Shown: positions 36,892-47,081 of the stretch, piece after piece
Layout: every line of letters starts with the position of its first letter
Numbering within the stretch: position 1 is the stretch's first letter
NCBI RefSeq assembly: GCF_023349125.1
Contig: NZ_JAKIKT010000004.1
Location: 186,001-250,000, forward strand
Length of the DNA: 64,000 nt
Reading direction: 5' to 3'
From: Shewanella corallii
Lineage (GTDB): Bacteria; Pseudomonadota; Gammaproteobacteria; Enterobacterales; Shewanellaceae
The notes under the pieces: generated by a model
Told to the model about the DNA's origin: nothing
Databases searched by the model: none
The model's input: only the letters and a program-made list of their open reading frames with translations
Translations under genes and position numbers: made by a program

Positions 36892-37902
36892 TTATGCCTT
36901 GTCCATCTGACCGACCATACAGGCCAGTTCAGCAGTCCGGTTGGCGTAGCCCCACTCATTGTCGTACCAAACGTAAAGTTTGAGCTGAGTGCCATTCACT
37001 ACCATGGTTGACATGGCATCCACAATGGCACTGCGGGGATCTGTCTTATAGTCAACAGACACCAGTGGACGGGTCTCATAACCCATAATGCCCTTCAACT
37101 CGCCATTGGCAGCCTCTTCCAACAGGGCGTTCACTTCGGCTTCAGTCACTTCACGATTAAGCTCAAACACACAGTCAGTGATAGAGGCGTTGGCCAAAGG
37201 CACACGTACCGCGTGACCGTTCAACTTTCCTTTAAGCTCGGGGAAGATATGGGTAATCGCTGTAGCGCTGCCCGTGGTTGTCGGGATCAGGCTCAAGCCA
37301 CAGGCCCGGGCACGGCGCAGATCTTTATGGGGTGCATCCAGAATGGTCTGGGTGTTGGTAATGTCATGGATCGTGGTCATTGAGCCATGCCTGATACCGA
37401 TTTTCTCGTGCACTACTTTCACCACAGGCGCCAGACAGTTGGTGGTACAGGATGCCGCCGTCACAATGGGGTGCTCTGCCGGGTCATACAGCTGATGATT
37501 AACCCCCATCACCACGTTCAGTACGCCCTCTTCCTTCACGGGCGCGGTTACTACAACACGCTTAACGCCCTGCTCCAGATAAGCCTGCAGTTTGGCCTTG
37601 GTTTTCATCACGCCAGAGGCTTCAATGACCAGATCGCACCCGGACCAGTCAGTGTCACCAATAGCCGTATTGCGGCTGCACACAATGCGCTTATCACCAA
37701 TGACAATGGCGTCGCCGACGTGGCTGACCGCCTCAGACCAGCGACCATGTACAGAGTCAAACTCCAGCAGATGTGCCAGAGTTGCCGCATCACCTGCGGG
37801 GTCATTAATCTGCACAAATTCAACATCATCCCAGGCCCAGGCAGCTCTCAGCGCCAGACGCCCCATACGGCCAAAACCATTGATACCTATCTTGATAGTC
37901 AT
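36892..37902 (-). CDS. ArsJ-associated glyceraldehyde-3-phosphate dehydrogenase
   Basis: 336 residues. NAD site 'INGFGRMGR' (7-16); catalytic Cys152 in '[12 protein letters not shown]' and its His later in the 'LNGHAVRVP' region. In the ars context it arsenylates glyceraldehyde-3-phosphate to 1-arseno-3-phosphoglycerate, the ArsJ substrate. Its stop is 71 bases before arsJ, and its start follows acr3 by 12 bases. It is not the housekeeping glycolytic copy by context, though sequence alone cannot prove this. Confidence 0.93.
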   Translation of the reverse strand: MTIKIGINGFGRMGRLALRAAWAWDDVEFVQINDPAGDAATLAHLLEFDSVHGRWSEAVSHVGDAIVIGDKRIVCSRNTAIGDTDWSGCDLVIEASGVMKTKAKLQAYLEQGVKRVVVTAPVKEEGVLNVVMGVNHQLYDPAEHPIVTAASCTTNCLAPVVKVVHEKIGIRHGSMTTIHDITNTQTILDAPHKDLRRARACGLSLIPTTTGSATAITHIFPELKGKLNGHAVRVPLANASITDCVFELNREVTEAEVNALLEEAANGELKGIMGYETRPLVSVDYKTDPRSAIVDAMSTMVVNGTQLKLYVWYDNEWGYANRTAELACMVGQMDKA

Positions 37903-37914
37903 AAAGAAGCTTCC

Positions 37915-39003
37915 TTAGCGGGTAGAGTATTCAGAGCAGGGAGTCTGCAGCGAGTCAGACTCTCCAGTATCTTTCATAAATTGATGGCGACGGCGGTTAA
38001 CAAAGGCCACCAGCGACAGCATCACAGGCACCTCAACCAGCACGCCAACGACAGTCGCGAGCGCAGCGCCTGAGTGCAAACCGAACAGAGAGATTGCCAC
38101 TGCCACAGCCAGTTCAAAGAAGTTGGATGTGGCAATCATGCAGGCCGGAGCAGCCACACCATGGGTTAACTTCATCTTGCGGGCCGCGTAGTAAGCGATA
38201 AAGAAGATGCCGTAAGTTTGCAAAAGCAGCGGGATTGCAATCAGCAGGATATCTCCCGGCTGGCTGACAATGGTATTGGCCTGCAGACCAAACAGCAGCA
38301 CTACGGTGGCCAGCAACCCCACAATCGACCAGGGCTTAAGCTTACCCACAAAGGCTGCCAATGCCTGATCCTGGTTTTGCTTACCGGCAGCAGACTTGTT
38401 AAAGGCGCGGCGAGTTAATACCCCGGCAATCAGCGGCAATACCACATACAAACCGACAGACAACAGCAGGGTGTCCCAGGGGACCTGAATATCGCTTACA
38501 CCGAGCAGCAAGGCACAGATAGGGGCAAAGGCAAACACCATAATCAGGTCGTTAACCGACACCTGCACCAGGGTGTAATTGGCGTCGCCACGGGTCAGCT
38601 GACTCCAGACAAACACCATGGCAGTACAGGGCGCCACACCCAGCAGAATCATACCGGCGATATATTCAGTCGCGGTTTGTGGATCCACCCAATCGGCAAA
38701 CAACACCCGGAAAAACAACCAACCCAGCAGCGCCATGGTGAAGGGTTTAATCAACCAGTTCACCACCAGAGTGAGCAGCAGCCCCTTGGGTTTCTTACCG
38801 ACATTCTTTACCGCGGTGAAGTCAATCTGCACCATCATGGGGTAAATCATTACCCAGATAAGTACCGCAATGGCCAGGTTTACGCTGGCATATTCCAATG
38901 AGGCAACGGCTTCAAACAACGCCGGAAAAAACTGTCCCAGAGCCACACCCAGCACAATAGCCAGACCCACCCAGACAGAGAGATAACGTTCAAACAGTCC
39001 CAT
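37915..39003 (-). CDS. acr3: ACR3-family arsenite efflux transporter
   Basis: 362 residues from ATG 39003 ([13 protein letters not shown]) with GGGGAG 6 bases upstream. Ten hydrophobic segments; the conserved cysteine motif is '[19 protein letters not shown]' and another block is '[35 protein letters not shown]'. It exports As(III). The frame begins at 39072, but that piece overlaps arsR and is not used. C-terminal tail is hydrophilic. Confidence 0.95.
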   Translation of the reverse strand: MGLFERYLSVWVGLAIVLGVALGQFFPALFEAVASLEYASVNLAIAVLIWVMIYPMMVQIDFTAVKNVGKKPKGLLLTLVVNWLIKPFTMALLGWLFFRVLFADWVDPQTATEYIAGMILLGVAPCTAMVFVWSQLTRGDANYTLVQVSVNDLIMVFAFAPICALLLGVSDIQVPWDTLLLSVGLYVVLPLIAGVLTRRAFNKSAAGKQNQDQALAAFVGKLKPWSIVGLLATVVLLFGLQANTIVSQPGDILLIAIPLLLQTYGIFFIAYYAARKMKLTHGVAAPACMIATSNFFELAVAVAISLFGLHSGAALATVVGVLVEVPVMLSLVAFVNRRRHQFMKDTGESDSLQTPCSEYSTR

Positions 39004-39025
39004 GACTAACTCCCCAGTAGAGTGC

Positions 39026-39376
39026 TTAAGCGCAACAGCTTTGTTGGCGCTCAGGGCGGTTACCCATGGCATTGAGCAAAGCCAGCGGCTGAGTCAGCAG
39101 CTCTGGGTTATCTGCCAGGGTGGAAACCAGCACGCCCTTGCTCCATTGTGGCAACTCAGGGTTAAGACGATAAAACACCCACTGGCCCTGACGCGTATCT
39201 TCCAACAACCTCTCTTTGCGCAGCAGCGCCAGGTGACGGGAGATTTTGGGCTGGCTTTCATCCAGTGCCGCCATCAATTCACACACACAAAGCTCGCCTT
39301 CATGCTGGATCAGCAGCAGCGACTTCAAACGGGTATCGTCGGCCAGAGCTTTAAAGAAATTCAGAGGTTCCATCAT
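39026..39376 (-). CDS. arsR: ArsR arsenical-responsive repressor
   Basis: 116 residues. Winged helix with '[14 protein letters not shown]' and the recognition helix '[18 protein letters not shown]'. The metal site is CVC (C30, C32 in ELCVCELM). E. coli ArsR has a third cysteine three residues later; here that position is Met35. A C-terminal pair C114/C115 (QSCCA) may complete the site. First gene of the operon, with the candidate operator 60 bases upstream. Confidence 0.95.
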   Translation of the reverse strand: MMEPLNFFKALADDTRLKSLLLIQHEGELCVCELMAALDESQPKISRHLALLRKERLLEDTRQGQWVFYRLNPELPQWSKGVLVSTLADNPELLTQPLALLNAMGNRPERQQSCCA

Positions 39377-39437
39377 TTGTACCTACATGAGGGTTACCAA
39401 CCACAAGATGGCAACCGAGAGACATACGAAAAATCAG

Positions 39438-39471
39438 ATATGCGAAAAATGATATATATGTTTTCCCATAT
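39438..39471 (-). promoter_or_regulatory. Candidate ArsR operator
   Basis: Inverted repeat ATATGCGAAAA (39438-39448) / TTTTCCCATAT (39461-39471), one mismatch, 12-base spacer. A related ATACGAAAAATC lies just beyond (about 39424), giving a direct repeat. The core ATATGCG resembles the E. coli ars operator (CATATGCGTTTTT). Confidence 0.5.
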
Positions 39472-39647
39472 GCACAATCCATTCCTCAAACATTTTTATC
39501 CTCAACACCTAGCCCGCTCCTGCTTGGGTTGATAGTAAAAGAACTGTGTATCCTCAATCGCGAACGCCAAAGCCTGGGCAAATGGTTGTAAAATATGCGG
39601 CCTCAAAATCAATAAAATCCGTACCCTGCAGCCCTGAGGACAGAGAG

Positions 39648-40751
39648 ATGAATCTTGCCGATTCCGTTCTTGCCGTGAACAACGACCTTCCCATTCGTAC
39701 TGATAAACCTGTGCACAGCGGCAAAGTTCGCAGCGTCTACTGGCTGACCCAAGCCGACAGCCGCCGACTGATTGAAGAAAAGGGATATGACGTTCCCCTG
39801 GATACGCCACTGGCGATCATGGTGATCTCAGATCGGATCTCAGCATTCGATTGCATCTTCCACGGTGAAGGTGGGCTGCAAGGTATCCCAGGTAAAGGGG
39901 CCGCCCTCAACGCCATCTCCAATCACTGGTTCCAGCTGTTCAAAGAAAATGGTCTGGCCGACAGCCATATTCTGGATATCCCTCACCCATTTGTGTGGAT
40001 TGTGCAAAAAGCCCGACCGGTCAAGGTAGAAGCTATTATTCGCCAGTACATTACCGGCTCCATGTGGCGCGCCTATGAGAAGGGAGAGCGAGAGTTTTGT
40101 GGTATTACCCTGCCGGAGGGGCTGCAAAAAGATCAAAAGTTGCCTGAGCTGCTGATCACCCCATCTACCAAGGGGATTCTGATCGGCATTCCCGGCGTCC
40201 CTGAGCAGGATGATGTCAATATTCGCCGCGGTGATATCGAAGCCAACTATCAGGCCTTTGGTTTTGAGAAGCCTGAAGATATCGACCTGTATGAAAAACT
40301 CTTAAAAGAGGGCTTTGGCGTGATTTCCGAAGCGCTGGCCAAGCTGGACCAGCTGTTTGTGGATACCAAGTTTGAATTTGGCTACGTCACAGACCGCAGC
40401 GGCAACTCTAAGCTGATCTATATGGATGAAGTGGGTACTCCTGACTCTTCCCGCATTTGGGATGGCGCCGCCTATCTCAACGGCAAGATTCTGGAAAACT
40501 CCAAGGAGGGCTTCCGCCAGTTCCTGCTTAATCACTTCCCGGATCCGGATATTCTGCTGAACAAAGACAGAATGCCTGAGCGTGAAGCCCTGGCCCGCGA
40601 CAACGCACTGCCACTGGACGCCATGATGGCAACGTCACGCACCTACACAGGCATAGCCGAGAAGATAACCGGCACTGCCCTGCCCCTGAGCGACAATCCC
40701 AAAGCTGAGATTATCGCAGTACTGAAGCAGCAGTATCAGCTAATCGACTGA
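39648..40751 (+). CDS. purC: SAICAR synthase (long type)
   Basis: Phosphoribosylaminoimidazole-succinocarboxamide synthase, de novo purine step 8, cytoplasmic. 367 residues from ATG 39648 ([19 protein letters not shown]); the frame reaches 39546, but the start with AGAGAG is this one. Signatures: '[10 protein letters not shown]', '[17 protein letters not shown]', '[24 protein letters not shown]' and '[16 protein letters not shown]'. E. coli PurC is 237 aa; the 367-aa form is a separate subfamily found in Shewanella and Vibrio relatives. Single gene with a strong terminator. Confidence 0.95.
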   Translation: MNLADSVLAVNNDLPIRTDKPVHSGKVRSVYWLTQADSRRLIEEKGYDVPLDTPLAIMVISDRISAFDCIFHGEGGLQGIPGKGAALNAISNHWFQLFKENGLADSHILDIPHPFVWIVQKARPVKVEAIIRQYITGSMWRAYEKGEREFCGITLPEGLQKDQKLPELLITPSTKGILIGIPGVPEQDDVNIRRGDIEANYQAFGFEKPEDIDLYEKLLKEGFGVISEALAKLDQLFVDTKFEFGYVTDRSGNSKLIYMDEVGTPDSSRIWDGAAYLNGKILENSKEGFRQFLLNHFPDPDILLNKDRMPEREALARDNALPLDAMMATSRTYTGIAEKITGTALPLSDNPKAEIIAVLKQQYQLID

Positions 40752-40785
40752 GCCGCCTAAAGCAGGTCGGACTGTGTGACCAACA

Positions 40786-40817
40786 AAAATCCCCACTTTG
40801 GTGGGGATTTTCTTTTT
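40786..40817 (+). terminator. Terminator of purC
   Basis: AAAATCCCCAC (40786-40796) with GTGGGGATTTT (40801-40811), loop TTTG, then CTTTTT. Confidence 0.9.
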
Positions 40818-40842
40818 ATAAGGTTACGCTAAAGTAGGAGAA

Positions 40843-41535
40843 ATGAAGACAATAATTTCTCTTACGCTATTGCTGCTTACAGCAAACGTCTGCGCCGACA
40901 CCAGTCAGTGCTTTGGTACTACCGCCAAAGGCAGTTTGGAGGGTGGCGTCATGCTGCCAATGTCCGGAGATAACTTCGACAACTACAGCCTGGTTGCAGT
41001 GGCGGCAGGTCGCACCTATGTGCATGCCAAGGTCAGAGATATTTTGGTGGCATCCTACAAAGAGCTGGAAACCACCCAACCGGGCAAGGTCTACATGTAT
41101 GGTGAAACAGGCTATGCCAGAGGCGGGCGCTTCAACCCTCACAAAACCCATCAAAATGGGCTGTCAGTGGATTTTATGACACCCGTGGTCAACGATGAAG
41201 GAGAGTCGGAATTACTCTTCACCCATGTCTTCAACCGCTTTGGTTACGACATTGAGTTTGACGCCAAAGGCAGGTATGACGACCAACACATAGACTATGA
41301 CGCTATGGCCGCCCATATCGTGGCACTGCACAAACAAGCCAGGGCTCAGGGGGTGAAGATCTGGCGGGTCATCTTCGACCCCAAATTACAGCCGGGTCTT
41401 TTCAACACAAGCGATGGAGACTACCTGAAAGCCCACATTCAATTCTCCACCAAACCTTCCTGGGTCAGGCATGATGAGCACTACCATGTAGATTTTGATA
41501 TCCCCTGTAAACCTGTCGCTGTGGCTAAACACTAA
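40843..41535 (+). CDS. MepA-like (M74) murein endopeptidase
   Basis: 230 residues with a signal peptide (1-18, 'LLTANVCA' before DTSQ). Zinc ligands as in MepA: H and D seven apart in 'HKTHQNGLSVDFM', and 'HYHVDF' near the C-terminus where MepA has HMHV. It should cut D-Ala-meso-DAP crosslinks in the periplasm. AGGAG lies unusually close (2 bases) to ATG 40843. Shorter and diverged from E. coli MepA (274 aa). Confidence 0.8.
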   Translation: MKTIISLTLLLLTANVCADTSQCFGTTAKGSLEGGVMLPMSGDNFDNYSLVAVAAGRTYVHAKVRDILVASYKELETTQPGKVYMYGETGYARGGRFNPHKTHQNGLSVDFMTPVVNDEGESELLFTHVFNRFGYDIEFDAKGRYDDQHIDYDAMAAHIVALHKQARAQGVKIWRVIFDPKLQPGLFNTSDGDYLKAHIQFSTKPSWVRHDEHYHVDFDIPCKPVAVAKH

Positions 41536-41544
41536 CAGCTGTAA

Positions 41545-42117
41545 TTAGTCCGGGTTTTGTATCACATCGTCAGTAAAGTCGGTGCGCCAGAATTTATATC
41601 CCTGAACTGTAGCCTGAGCAGCAGCACCCCAAATCGCTGACTGATAGATACGCACGCCATCGACATCGTAGGAGGTATTGGCCGCAGCCTGACCGCCTTC
41701 ATCTTCATACTTGCCACTGGCTTCAGCCCGGGCTCCTGCATCCCAGCCGTCTTCCACAAACCGCTTCATCGCCGCATTGGTTTGAAATACGTAGAGAAAT
41801 GCGACTTTCTTAAAACCAATACCGACACCAGCTCCCAATGAAGCAAACCTATAGTAGTCCACTTTGCCACCTGTGTGGAAAGTACAGATACCACCGCCGG
41901 TAGAAGCAGCAAACAGATAACTGTCATTACCGGTACACACCAGATACCCCTTACTTTTTGCAACAGCAGATCTGGCGCTTGCGTGATCACTGTATATCTC
42001 TGCCAGGGCTTCAGCCGAGTCTTTACGGGCATTGGCTTTTTTCGCTTGCGGGGTAGAGCCGGTAGCACAGGCTGTTAATACCAAAGCTGCCACCAGCATA
42101 ACAGGAAGAGGTTTCAT
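41545..42117 (-). CDS. SYLF/YSC84-domain lipoprotein
   Basis: 190 residues from ATG 42117, with GGAG 6 bases upstream. Lipobox LTAC ('ALVLTACATGS'). The core 'SLGAGVGIGFKKVAFLYVFQT' and 'TGGKVDYYRFASLG' match the YSC84/SYLF lipid-binding domain. It ends 9 bases past the MepA-like stop and is convergent. Probably an outer membrane or periplasm-facing lipoprotein; role unknown. Confidence 0.8.
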   Translation of the reverse strand: MKPLPVMLVAALVLTACATGSTPQAKKANARKDSAEALAEIYSDHASARSAVAKSKGYLVCTGNDSYLFAASTGGGICTFHTGGKVDYYRFASLGAGVGIGFKKVAFLYVFQTNAAMKRFVEDGWDAGARAEASGKYEDEGGQAAANTSYDVDGVRIYQSAIWGAAAQATVQGYKFWRTDFTDDVIQNPD

Positions 42118-42309
42118 CAAATGCTCCACTTAACCAAGAGGAATAGCAGACTCTAAAACGTGGAACTAAACTTGTCTATTTTGCGTACAAGATAGATCTG
42201 ATATTGATCATTGGATTGGTTGAGAAATGATATCTATCCCTCTGATTCAGCTTAGGTTCAACAGGATAGCTGTAGGCTGTAATCAGACTCAGGAACCAGG
42301 GAGGCCCAT

Positions 42310-42852
42310 ATGACACTCAGACATGCCAGGCTTAACGACATTCCAGCTCTGCTGTCATTGCAGCAAAGTTGCCACATCAGTGAGGTGGCGCGGGAACTGA
42401 TGCCTCAGGGATTTCTGAATACGATTCTCGACGCGCAGGCTCTACAACGGGCCATAGAAGATGAGCAGGCAGTGTACCTTGTAGAGTCTCTGGGTAAACC
42501 TATAGCTATGGCGGTCTGCGCCAGCTGGGAGTTTTGGTCAGGCTCAGCCAGCGTCAGCGCCAGAGCGGATGCCCTGGAACAATTGCATCAGGGCATCAAC
42601 CGCAGTAACAGCTATTTCTGGGGGCCTGTATGTATTGACCCCAGGCACAGAGGACAGGGACTGTTTGAAGAACTCTTCTTTACCAGTCGTCATGCTCAGG
42701 CCAGCCGCTATCAATATGTTTACTCCTATGTGCATATCAACAATGAACGATCACTGGCAGCTCATATACACAAAGCAGGTTTTCTCTATGTGCGAGACTT
42801 CGAACAGGGGCTGGATAGCTATTGCGAACTAATTCGAGCCACAGATGACTAG
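42310..42852 (+). CDS. GNAT-family N-acetyltransferase
   Basis: 180 residues, with GGGAGG about 7 bases before ATG 42310. Acetyl-CoA motif region 'FWGPVCIDPRHRGQGLFEELF' (R-G-x-G-x), then 'YVHINNERSLAAHIHKAGFLYV', the usual late-domain pattern. Substrate not predictable. Confidence 0.85.
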   Translation: MTLRHARLNDIPALLSLQQSCHISEVARELMPQGFLNTILDAQALQRAIEDEQAVYLVESLGKPIAMAVCASWEFWSGSASVSARADALEQLHQGINRSNSYFWGPVCIDPRHRGQGLFEELFFTSRHAQASRYQYVYSYVHINNERSLAAHIHKAGFLYVRDFEQGLDSYCELIRATDD

Positions 42853-42873
42853 CAGCTACCGCCTGCCATAGCG

Positions 42874-42899
42874 AAATGCCCGCATTAAAGCGGGCATTT
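42874..42899. terminator. Bidirectional terminator
   Basis: AAATGCCCGC (42874-42883) with GCGGGCATTT (42890-42899), 6-base loop. Confidence 0.9.
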
Positions 42900-42910
42900 A
42901 CATTGCTGAT

Positions 42911-43420
42911 TTACAACTTACGGATCCGGGCAATCTCATCAGCGGCGATCCCCAGAGACTCCAGGAACTTCTGATGCTCCTGCGGTTCCATCTCCTCAAA
43001 CTTACGATGCCACTTCACCATGTCATTTTCGCTGAAACCGGCAGCTTGCATAATTTCAACCCAACGTGCTTTAGTCACCATATCTTGCTCCAATAGTTCA
43101 GGCTCCTGCAGCAATGCCAGTATGGCTTGTTGCTGCGATTTTAACTGTTGAATCTCCTGCTCCAGTTGGTTGAAATGCGCTTTCAATATACTGGTCTGAG
43201 ATTCCCCTCGCTGATTGAGCAAAGTTTCTATGTTTACCAATGACAGGCCGTATCTGCGATAGCCAGCAATCGCCTTAAGCCGCTCCAGCTCTTTATCGCC
43301 ATACCAACGGTAACCATTATCACCACGATAAGCCGGAGACAGCAGCCCCTGCTGCTCGTAGTACATCACTGTGGTTCGCGACACCCCGCACTGCCGGGCC
43401 AACTGGGTTATGGTTAACAT
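42911..43420 (-). CDS. MerR-family regulator
   Basis: 169 residues. N-terminal wHTH 'TITQLARQCGVSRTTVMYYEQQGLLSP' and 'NGYRWYGDKELERL', then a coiled-coil dimer helix about 80-115 (rich in Gln) and a C-terminal helical part 'WVEIMQAAGFSENDMVKWH' like the TipA/antibiotic-binding class. Few cysteines, so a metal-sensing type is unlikely. Neighbours do not show a target. Confidence 0.85.
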   Translation of the reverse strand: MLTITQLARQCGVSRTTVMYYEQQGLLSPAYRGDNGYRWYGDKELERLKAIAGYRRYGLSLVNIETLLNQRGESQTSILKAHFNQLEQEIQQLKSQQQAILALLQEPELLEQDMVTKARWVEIMQAAGFSENDMVKWHRKFEEMEPQEHQKFLESLGIAADEIARIRKL

Positions 43421-43619
43421 CTGTCTCTCCTCTCAATCAGAGCCTGAGTTTCAACCCTGCACCTTTAGACGGGTCAAGCTGTGTATCCATATTATTTATT
43501 GTGATTAATTCATACTAATGCCCATTCACGATTTCCAGGACCTGTACTACAACTAATAGAGGCAGGCTTGATGGAATGCCTCTGACAGGGACAGCAGAAT
43601 TTAAATCGGGAATGGAAGC

Positions 43620-44006
43620 ATGAAGATTCTAGTGGTCGAAGACACCATGACGATGCGCCATATTATGCTGCATATGTTGCGCACCCTGGGGTATGAAGAT
43701 CTGGAAGAAGCAGTCGATGGAGCGCACGCACTGGATGTGATGGGCAGGCATAAGATAGATCTGGTGATCACAGATATGAATATGCCCAAAAAAGATGGCT
43801 TTGCTCTGCTTCAGGAAGTAAAGGCCAATCCAAAACTGGCACATATCCCAATAATGATGGTCACCTGCGATCCGGACCTGGACAAGATCCAGTTAGCCGT
43901 AGCAGCCAAAGTGGCAGGATTTATTGTTAAACCTTTCAATCTTCAAACATTAGAGAAGCAGCTTAAATTGGTGCTGAATAAACTTGAAAGTAAAGTAGCG
44001 AGCTGA
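43620..44006 (+). CDS. Single-domain CheY-like response regulator
   Basis: 128 residues. Acidic pair E7/D8 in 'ILVVEDTMTMR', phosphoacceptor D52 in 'DLVITDMNMPKKDGF', Thr83-region 'MMVTCDPD' and Lys in 'GFIVKPFN'. Complete receiver with no output domain. It faces no kinase here; it may serve a remote pathway. Confidence 0.9.
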   Translation: MKILVVEDTMTMRHIMLHMLRTLGYEDLEEAVDGAHALDVMGRHKIDLVITDMNMPKKDGFALLQEVKANPKLAHIPIMMVTCDPDLDKIQLAVAAKVAGFIVKPFNLQTLEKQLKLVLNKLESKVAS

Positions 44007-44102
44007 CGTTAGTTCCCCGAAAAAGCCGTTCCGGCACCAGACCGGAACGGTGTGACAAGCTAACGGTGTTTTCCCTGCAATTTATTGTCTCGCCTCTGTG
44101 GG

Positions 44103-45656
44103 CTAGTTATGCATCCGCTCTATGATGTCTGCCTGACTGTCGTAATGTTCGTGACACTGACTGCAGCTATCTTTAGCCGTATTCCATGGCTGCACATACT
44201 TACCATCTTCAGAGAAGTTGTGTTTGCTGTCTGAGGCATAATCCAGATTAATCCTGAAGAAGTGCTTGTCGTTAGGCATATGGCAATCTTCACAACGTGC
44301 CACTTCTCCATGGATATCCAGGTATTCGGTAAAACCTTGCTGTTTATGACAATCCCGACACTCTTTGACCATAGCCATCTCATGTCCAGGTTGATCATCG
44401 TTGATTTTTGATTGATGCGGGTCATGGCAGGTATGACATGCCATGCCTCGCTTCTTGCCCATAGGCTCACCGGTATTGGCATCCAATCCCAACATGGCAT
44501 CTGCGGCAACCCGGCCACCGATGTCATAGGGAATGGTGCGACCACCCAGGCTGTCGCCACCAAAGTCCTGATTATGTTCACTGACAAACCCAGGGTAGCT
44601 GCGATTGGTCTTTTTACTGTGACACTCGGCGCAAGCCATTGGCTGACCATAGGCCATATCATCCTGCAGCAGATCAGCAGTCAGGCGTCCTTCGGCAACC
44701 CGGGTAATATCCTCAGCCATGCCGGTTTGAATGTGTTTACTGCCGGCACCATGGCATGCTTCGCACTGGATACCTGTATAGGAAAAGCTGCCAGTAAAGC
44801 CGGGCATATTGTCCTGCTTGTAGGGACTCCTTACCGAGTCCGCTGTGTAATCACGCCAGCCGGTTGTATGGCAGCTGCCACAGGTAAACATATGGGAATC
44901 CGGACCATCGCCGGGGGCGTAAGGCAGAATATGCTCGATCCCAAAATCTTCACCATGTTCAGGAATCGCCACACGCACGCCATCGCCGGAAACGATATAG
45001 CCATTTTTGTCGATGAACATGGCGGTGCGGTAATACCCCCCAATCACATAAGACACATCATCCCAGGAGTCAGGGGTGCCAGCGGAGTTCTCGGCGCCAT
45101 GGAGCATCTCCACCGAGCCTTCCAGACTGGTAAAAGGGAAGCTGGGGGCCAGACCATTTTCAATGCGGGACAGTTTGTAGTTATGACCTGTCTCCAGGAA
45201 GCTGGCCTTATCTTCATGACAATTCAAACAAGTCTGAGTACCGACAAAGTAGCGGGTATCTGCATCTGCCGACAAATTAATGCTGACAGTCGCGGTCGCA
45301 TTTGCGCCCTTACCATCATGAATTTGATACTCCACTACTGCCATGCCGGGATAGTCGCCCTGAAACTGCAGCTGATTATCAACAATCAGCACCGCGCCAG
45401 CCCCCTGTTTAATGCCGGCGTGGCTCAGTATCAACTCGTCACCGTCGGCATCGGTATCATTGGCCAGTACATCAATCGTCTGGGTTTTACGCACCACTGC
45501 CGTCAGGCTGTCATTGTGAGCAACCGGAGGCAAGTTTACTTCAGGTGGTGGCAATACCTGTGGGGTATCGTCATCATCACACCCTGCCAATAAGCCAACC
45601 GAGCAGGCCAGCAGCACCCCGGCTACCGGCTTATGATTCAACGCTTTCAATAACAT
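44103..45656 (-). CDS. Octahaem c-type cytochrome lipoprotein with cadherin/VCBS-like domain
   Basis: 517 residues. Lipobox LAGC, Cys26, followed by Asp residues (CDDDD). Residues 45-130 read as a bacterial Ig/VCBS-like domain ('DVLANDTDADGDELIL', 'GKGANATATVSINLSA'). Then eight CxxCH haem sites: CLNCH, CGSCH, CEACH, CAECH, CHTCH, CRDCH, CEDCH and CSQCH. It looks like a multihaem electron carrier or reductase of the outer or inner membrane. Asp at position +2 would be an inner-membrane retention signal by E. coli rules. Function not assigned. The neighbour is an AraC gene on the same strand. Confidence 0.88.
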   Translation of the reverse strand: MLLKALNHKPVAGVLLACSVGLLAGCDDDDTPQVLPPPEVNLPPVAHNDSLTAVVRKTQTIDVLANDTDADGDELILSHAGIKQGAGAVLIVDNQLQFQGDYPGMAVVEYQIHDGKGANATATVSINLSADADTRYFVGTQTCLNCHEDKASFLETGHNYKLSRIENGLAPSFPFTSLEGSVEMLHGAENSAGTPDSWDDVSYVIGGYYRTAMFIDKNGYIVSGDGVRVAIPEHGEDFGIEHILPYAPGDGPDSHMFTCGSCHTTGWRDYTADSVRSPYKQDNMPGFTGSFSYTGIQCEACHGAGSKHIQTGMAEDITRVAEGRLTADLLQDDMAYGQPMACAECHSKKTNRSYPGFVSEHNQDFGGDSLGGRTIPYDIGGRVAADAMLGLDANTGEPMGKKRGMACHTCHDPHQSKINDDQPGHEMAMVKECRDCHKQQGFTEYLDIHGEVARCEDCHMPNDKHFFRINLDYASDSKHNFSEDGKYVQPWNTAKDSCSQCHEHYDSQADIIERMHN

Positions 45657-45841
45657 AACCTATCCCTGCATAGACGAGTTCAACATGAGCGCCGGGCACA
45701 GGTGTCGCCCGCAGCCCCAGACGGGCATACATTAGCGACAGCAGGAATCTGGGACAGGTCATTTTCGTACCGAAGCATGCCAAATTCTTACAGGATGAAA
45801 GGAGTGAGACATGCAGCACGGGATTCAGGCCAGGGCTTGGT

Positions 45842-46729
45842 TCACAGACAAAATCTGGCTCGGTATTGGGCAGGAGTCAGTTGTGTCTGACGCTTAAAGT
45901 ACTTGGCAAAGTAACTGACGTCGTCAAACCCCAACTCATCGGAAATAGCCTGAATGCTACGTTTATCCGCCACCAGCCGACGTTTAATCTCCAGCACCCA
46001 AAAACCATCCACGACCTGTTTGGCCGTTTGACCACAGCAGGTGCGACACAGCAGGTTCAGTGACTTATAGGACATATGCATCAAAGCGGCATAGCGTTCG
46101 GTATCCCGAAACTGGCCAACATTAGCCTCTACCAAGTGCTGAAACTGATTGAATCGGTTTTGCCTTTGTACCCCCGCGTCAGAATCATCTCTGAGCCACA
46201 GCTCAGAAACACTGGCCAACAGCGAGGCAAACAACAGCACAGAGGGCAATGGGTCAAATTGAGGTCTTTGTTGAGATCTGAGTATTTCGTTAAGCAAACT
46301 GCCACAGGTCTGCTGCATACACTTATCCAGATGCAGCACACTTGGGTAACCCTGAGATGCACTGGAAAGATTAAACAGCGCCTTGCCCAGATGTCCGCCG
46401 ATTCTGACCATATACTCTTCAGTAATATTAATCATAAATCCCTGGGGACGGGTGCTCAGGTCAAATGCGTGGGTTTGGTTTTTATTGATGCGCACCAAAC
46501 TGCCGGGACCAATGGCGCAGGATTCAAAATCTACAAAATGGCGGCCACTGCCTGCCGTGATATAGACAAAACAGTAGTAGCTGAGCCTGTGGGGTTTACC
46601 GGGGTCGAAACGGCACTGTGTCAGCTTTTGATAAAAACTGCTGAGGTCCAACACCTCTATCCCCGCGCGCCGCTCACAGGGCACCCGATAACTGACATCC
46701 GGGATCTGCCCATTCATGCCCTGTTTCAT
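45842..46729 (-). CDS. AraC-family transcriptional regulator
   Basis: 295 residues. C-terminal tandem HTH (about 195-295): 'LVADKRSIQAISDELGFDDVSYFAKYFKRQTQLTPAQYRA' is standard AraC. N-terminal cupin-like sensor 'LVRINKNQTHAFDL'. It is divergent from the pentahaem gene across 352 AT-rich bases and lies 185 bases before the octahaem gene on its own strand. It is the obvious candidate regulator of one or both cytochromes; inference. Confidence 0.88.
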   Translation of the reverse strand: MKQGMNGQIPDVSYRVPCERRAGIEVLDLSSFYQKLTQCRFDPGKPHRLSYYCFVYITAGSGRHFVDFESCAIGPGSLVRINKNQTHAFDLSTRPQGFMINITEEYMVRIGGHLGKALFNLSSASQGYPSVLHLDKCMQQTCGSLLNEILRSQQRPQFDPLPSVLLFASLLASVSELWLRDDSDAGVQRQNRFNQFQHLVEANVGQFRDTERYAALMHMSYKSLNLLCRTCCGQTAKQVVDGFWVLEIKRRLVADKRSIQAISDELGFDDVSYFAKYFKRQTQLTPAQYRARFCL

Positions 46730-47081
46730 ACTTAACTCAGTTTATCTAAAAAAACTGGATTGAATTATATATTTTCAAAAAATAAAGAATAGCCAACCGC
46801 TTCCCAAAGTAATAATGAATTACTTATATAACTCAGTAATTTGATAATTAAATACAAAATAAATATATCCGATAAAACAGCCAGAACACTCGCTACAAAA
46901 TGTATTTTTTCAAAGCTTATATCTCAAAAGTAAATTTAAAATCTTGAAATAGCACTTTTGCGAAGCAAACAGCACTTTCCCTATCGAACTTAATGTAATT
47001 TAACAATGGCTTGCAGTCACAAAAACGACGCTTGCTTTAGCAGCTGTTTATACACTACAGAATTCGATAAAAGCCTTAACA
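46730..47081. other. AT-rich divergent promoter region, 352 bp
   Basis: Between araC-type and pentahaem genes. It is strongly AT-rich. No operator can be fixed by eye; TCACA at about 47016 is only a half-site for Crp. No gene is seen. Confidence 0.5.

Noticed and set aside
39571..39594. Possible PurR operator before purC (GGCAAATGGTTGTA)
   Set aside because: Only about half of the 16 positions agree with the PurR consensus; too weak to annotate.
44412..45593. 393-codon frame on the strand opposite the octahaem cytochrome
   Set aside because: It is the antisense shadow of CxxCH-rich codons, without signal, domain or ribosome site.
46995..47030. Crp-type site before the pentahaem gene
   Set aside because: Only the TCACA half fits; the left half does not match.
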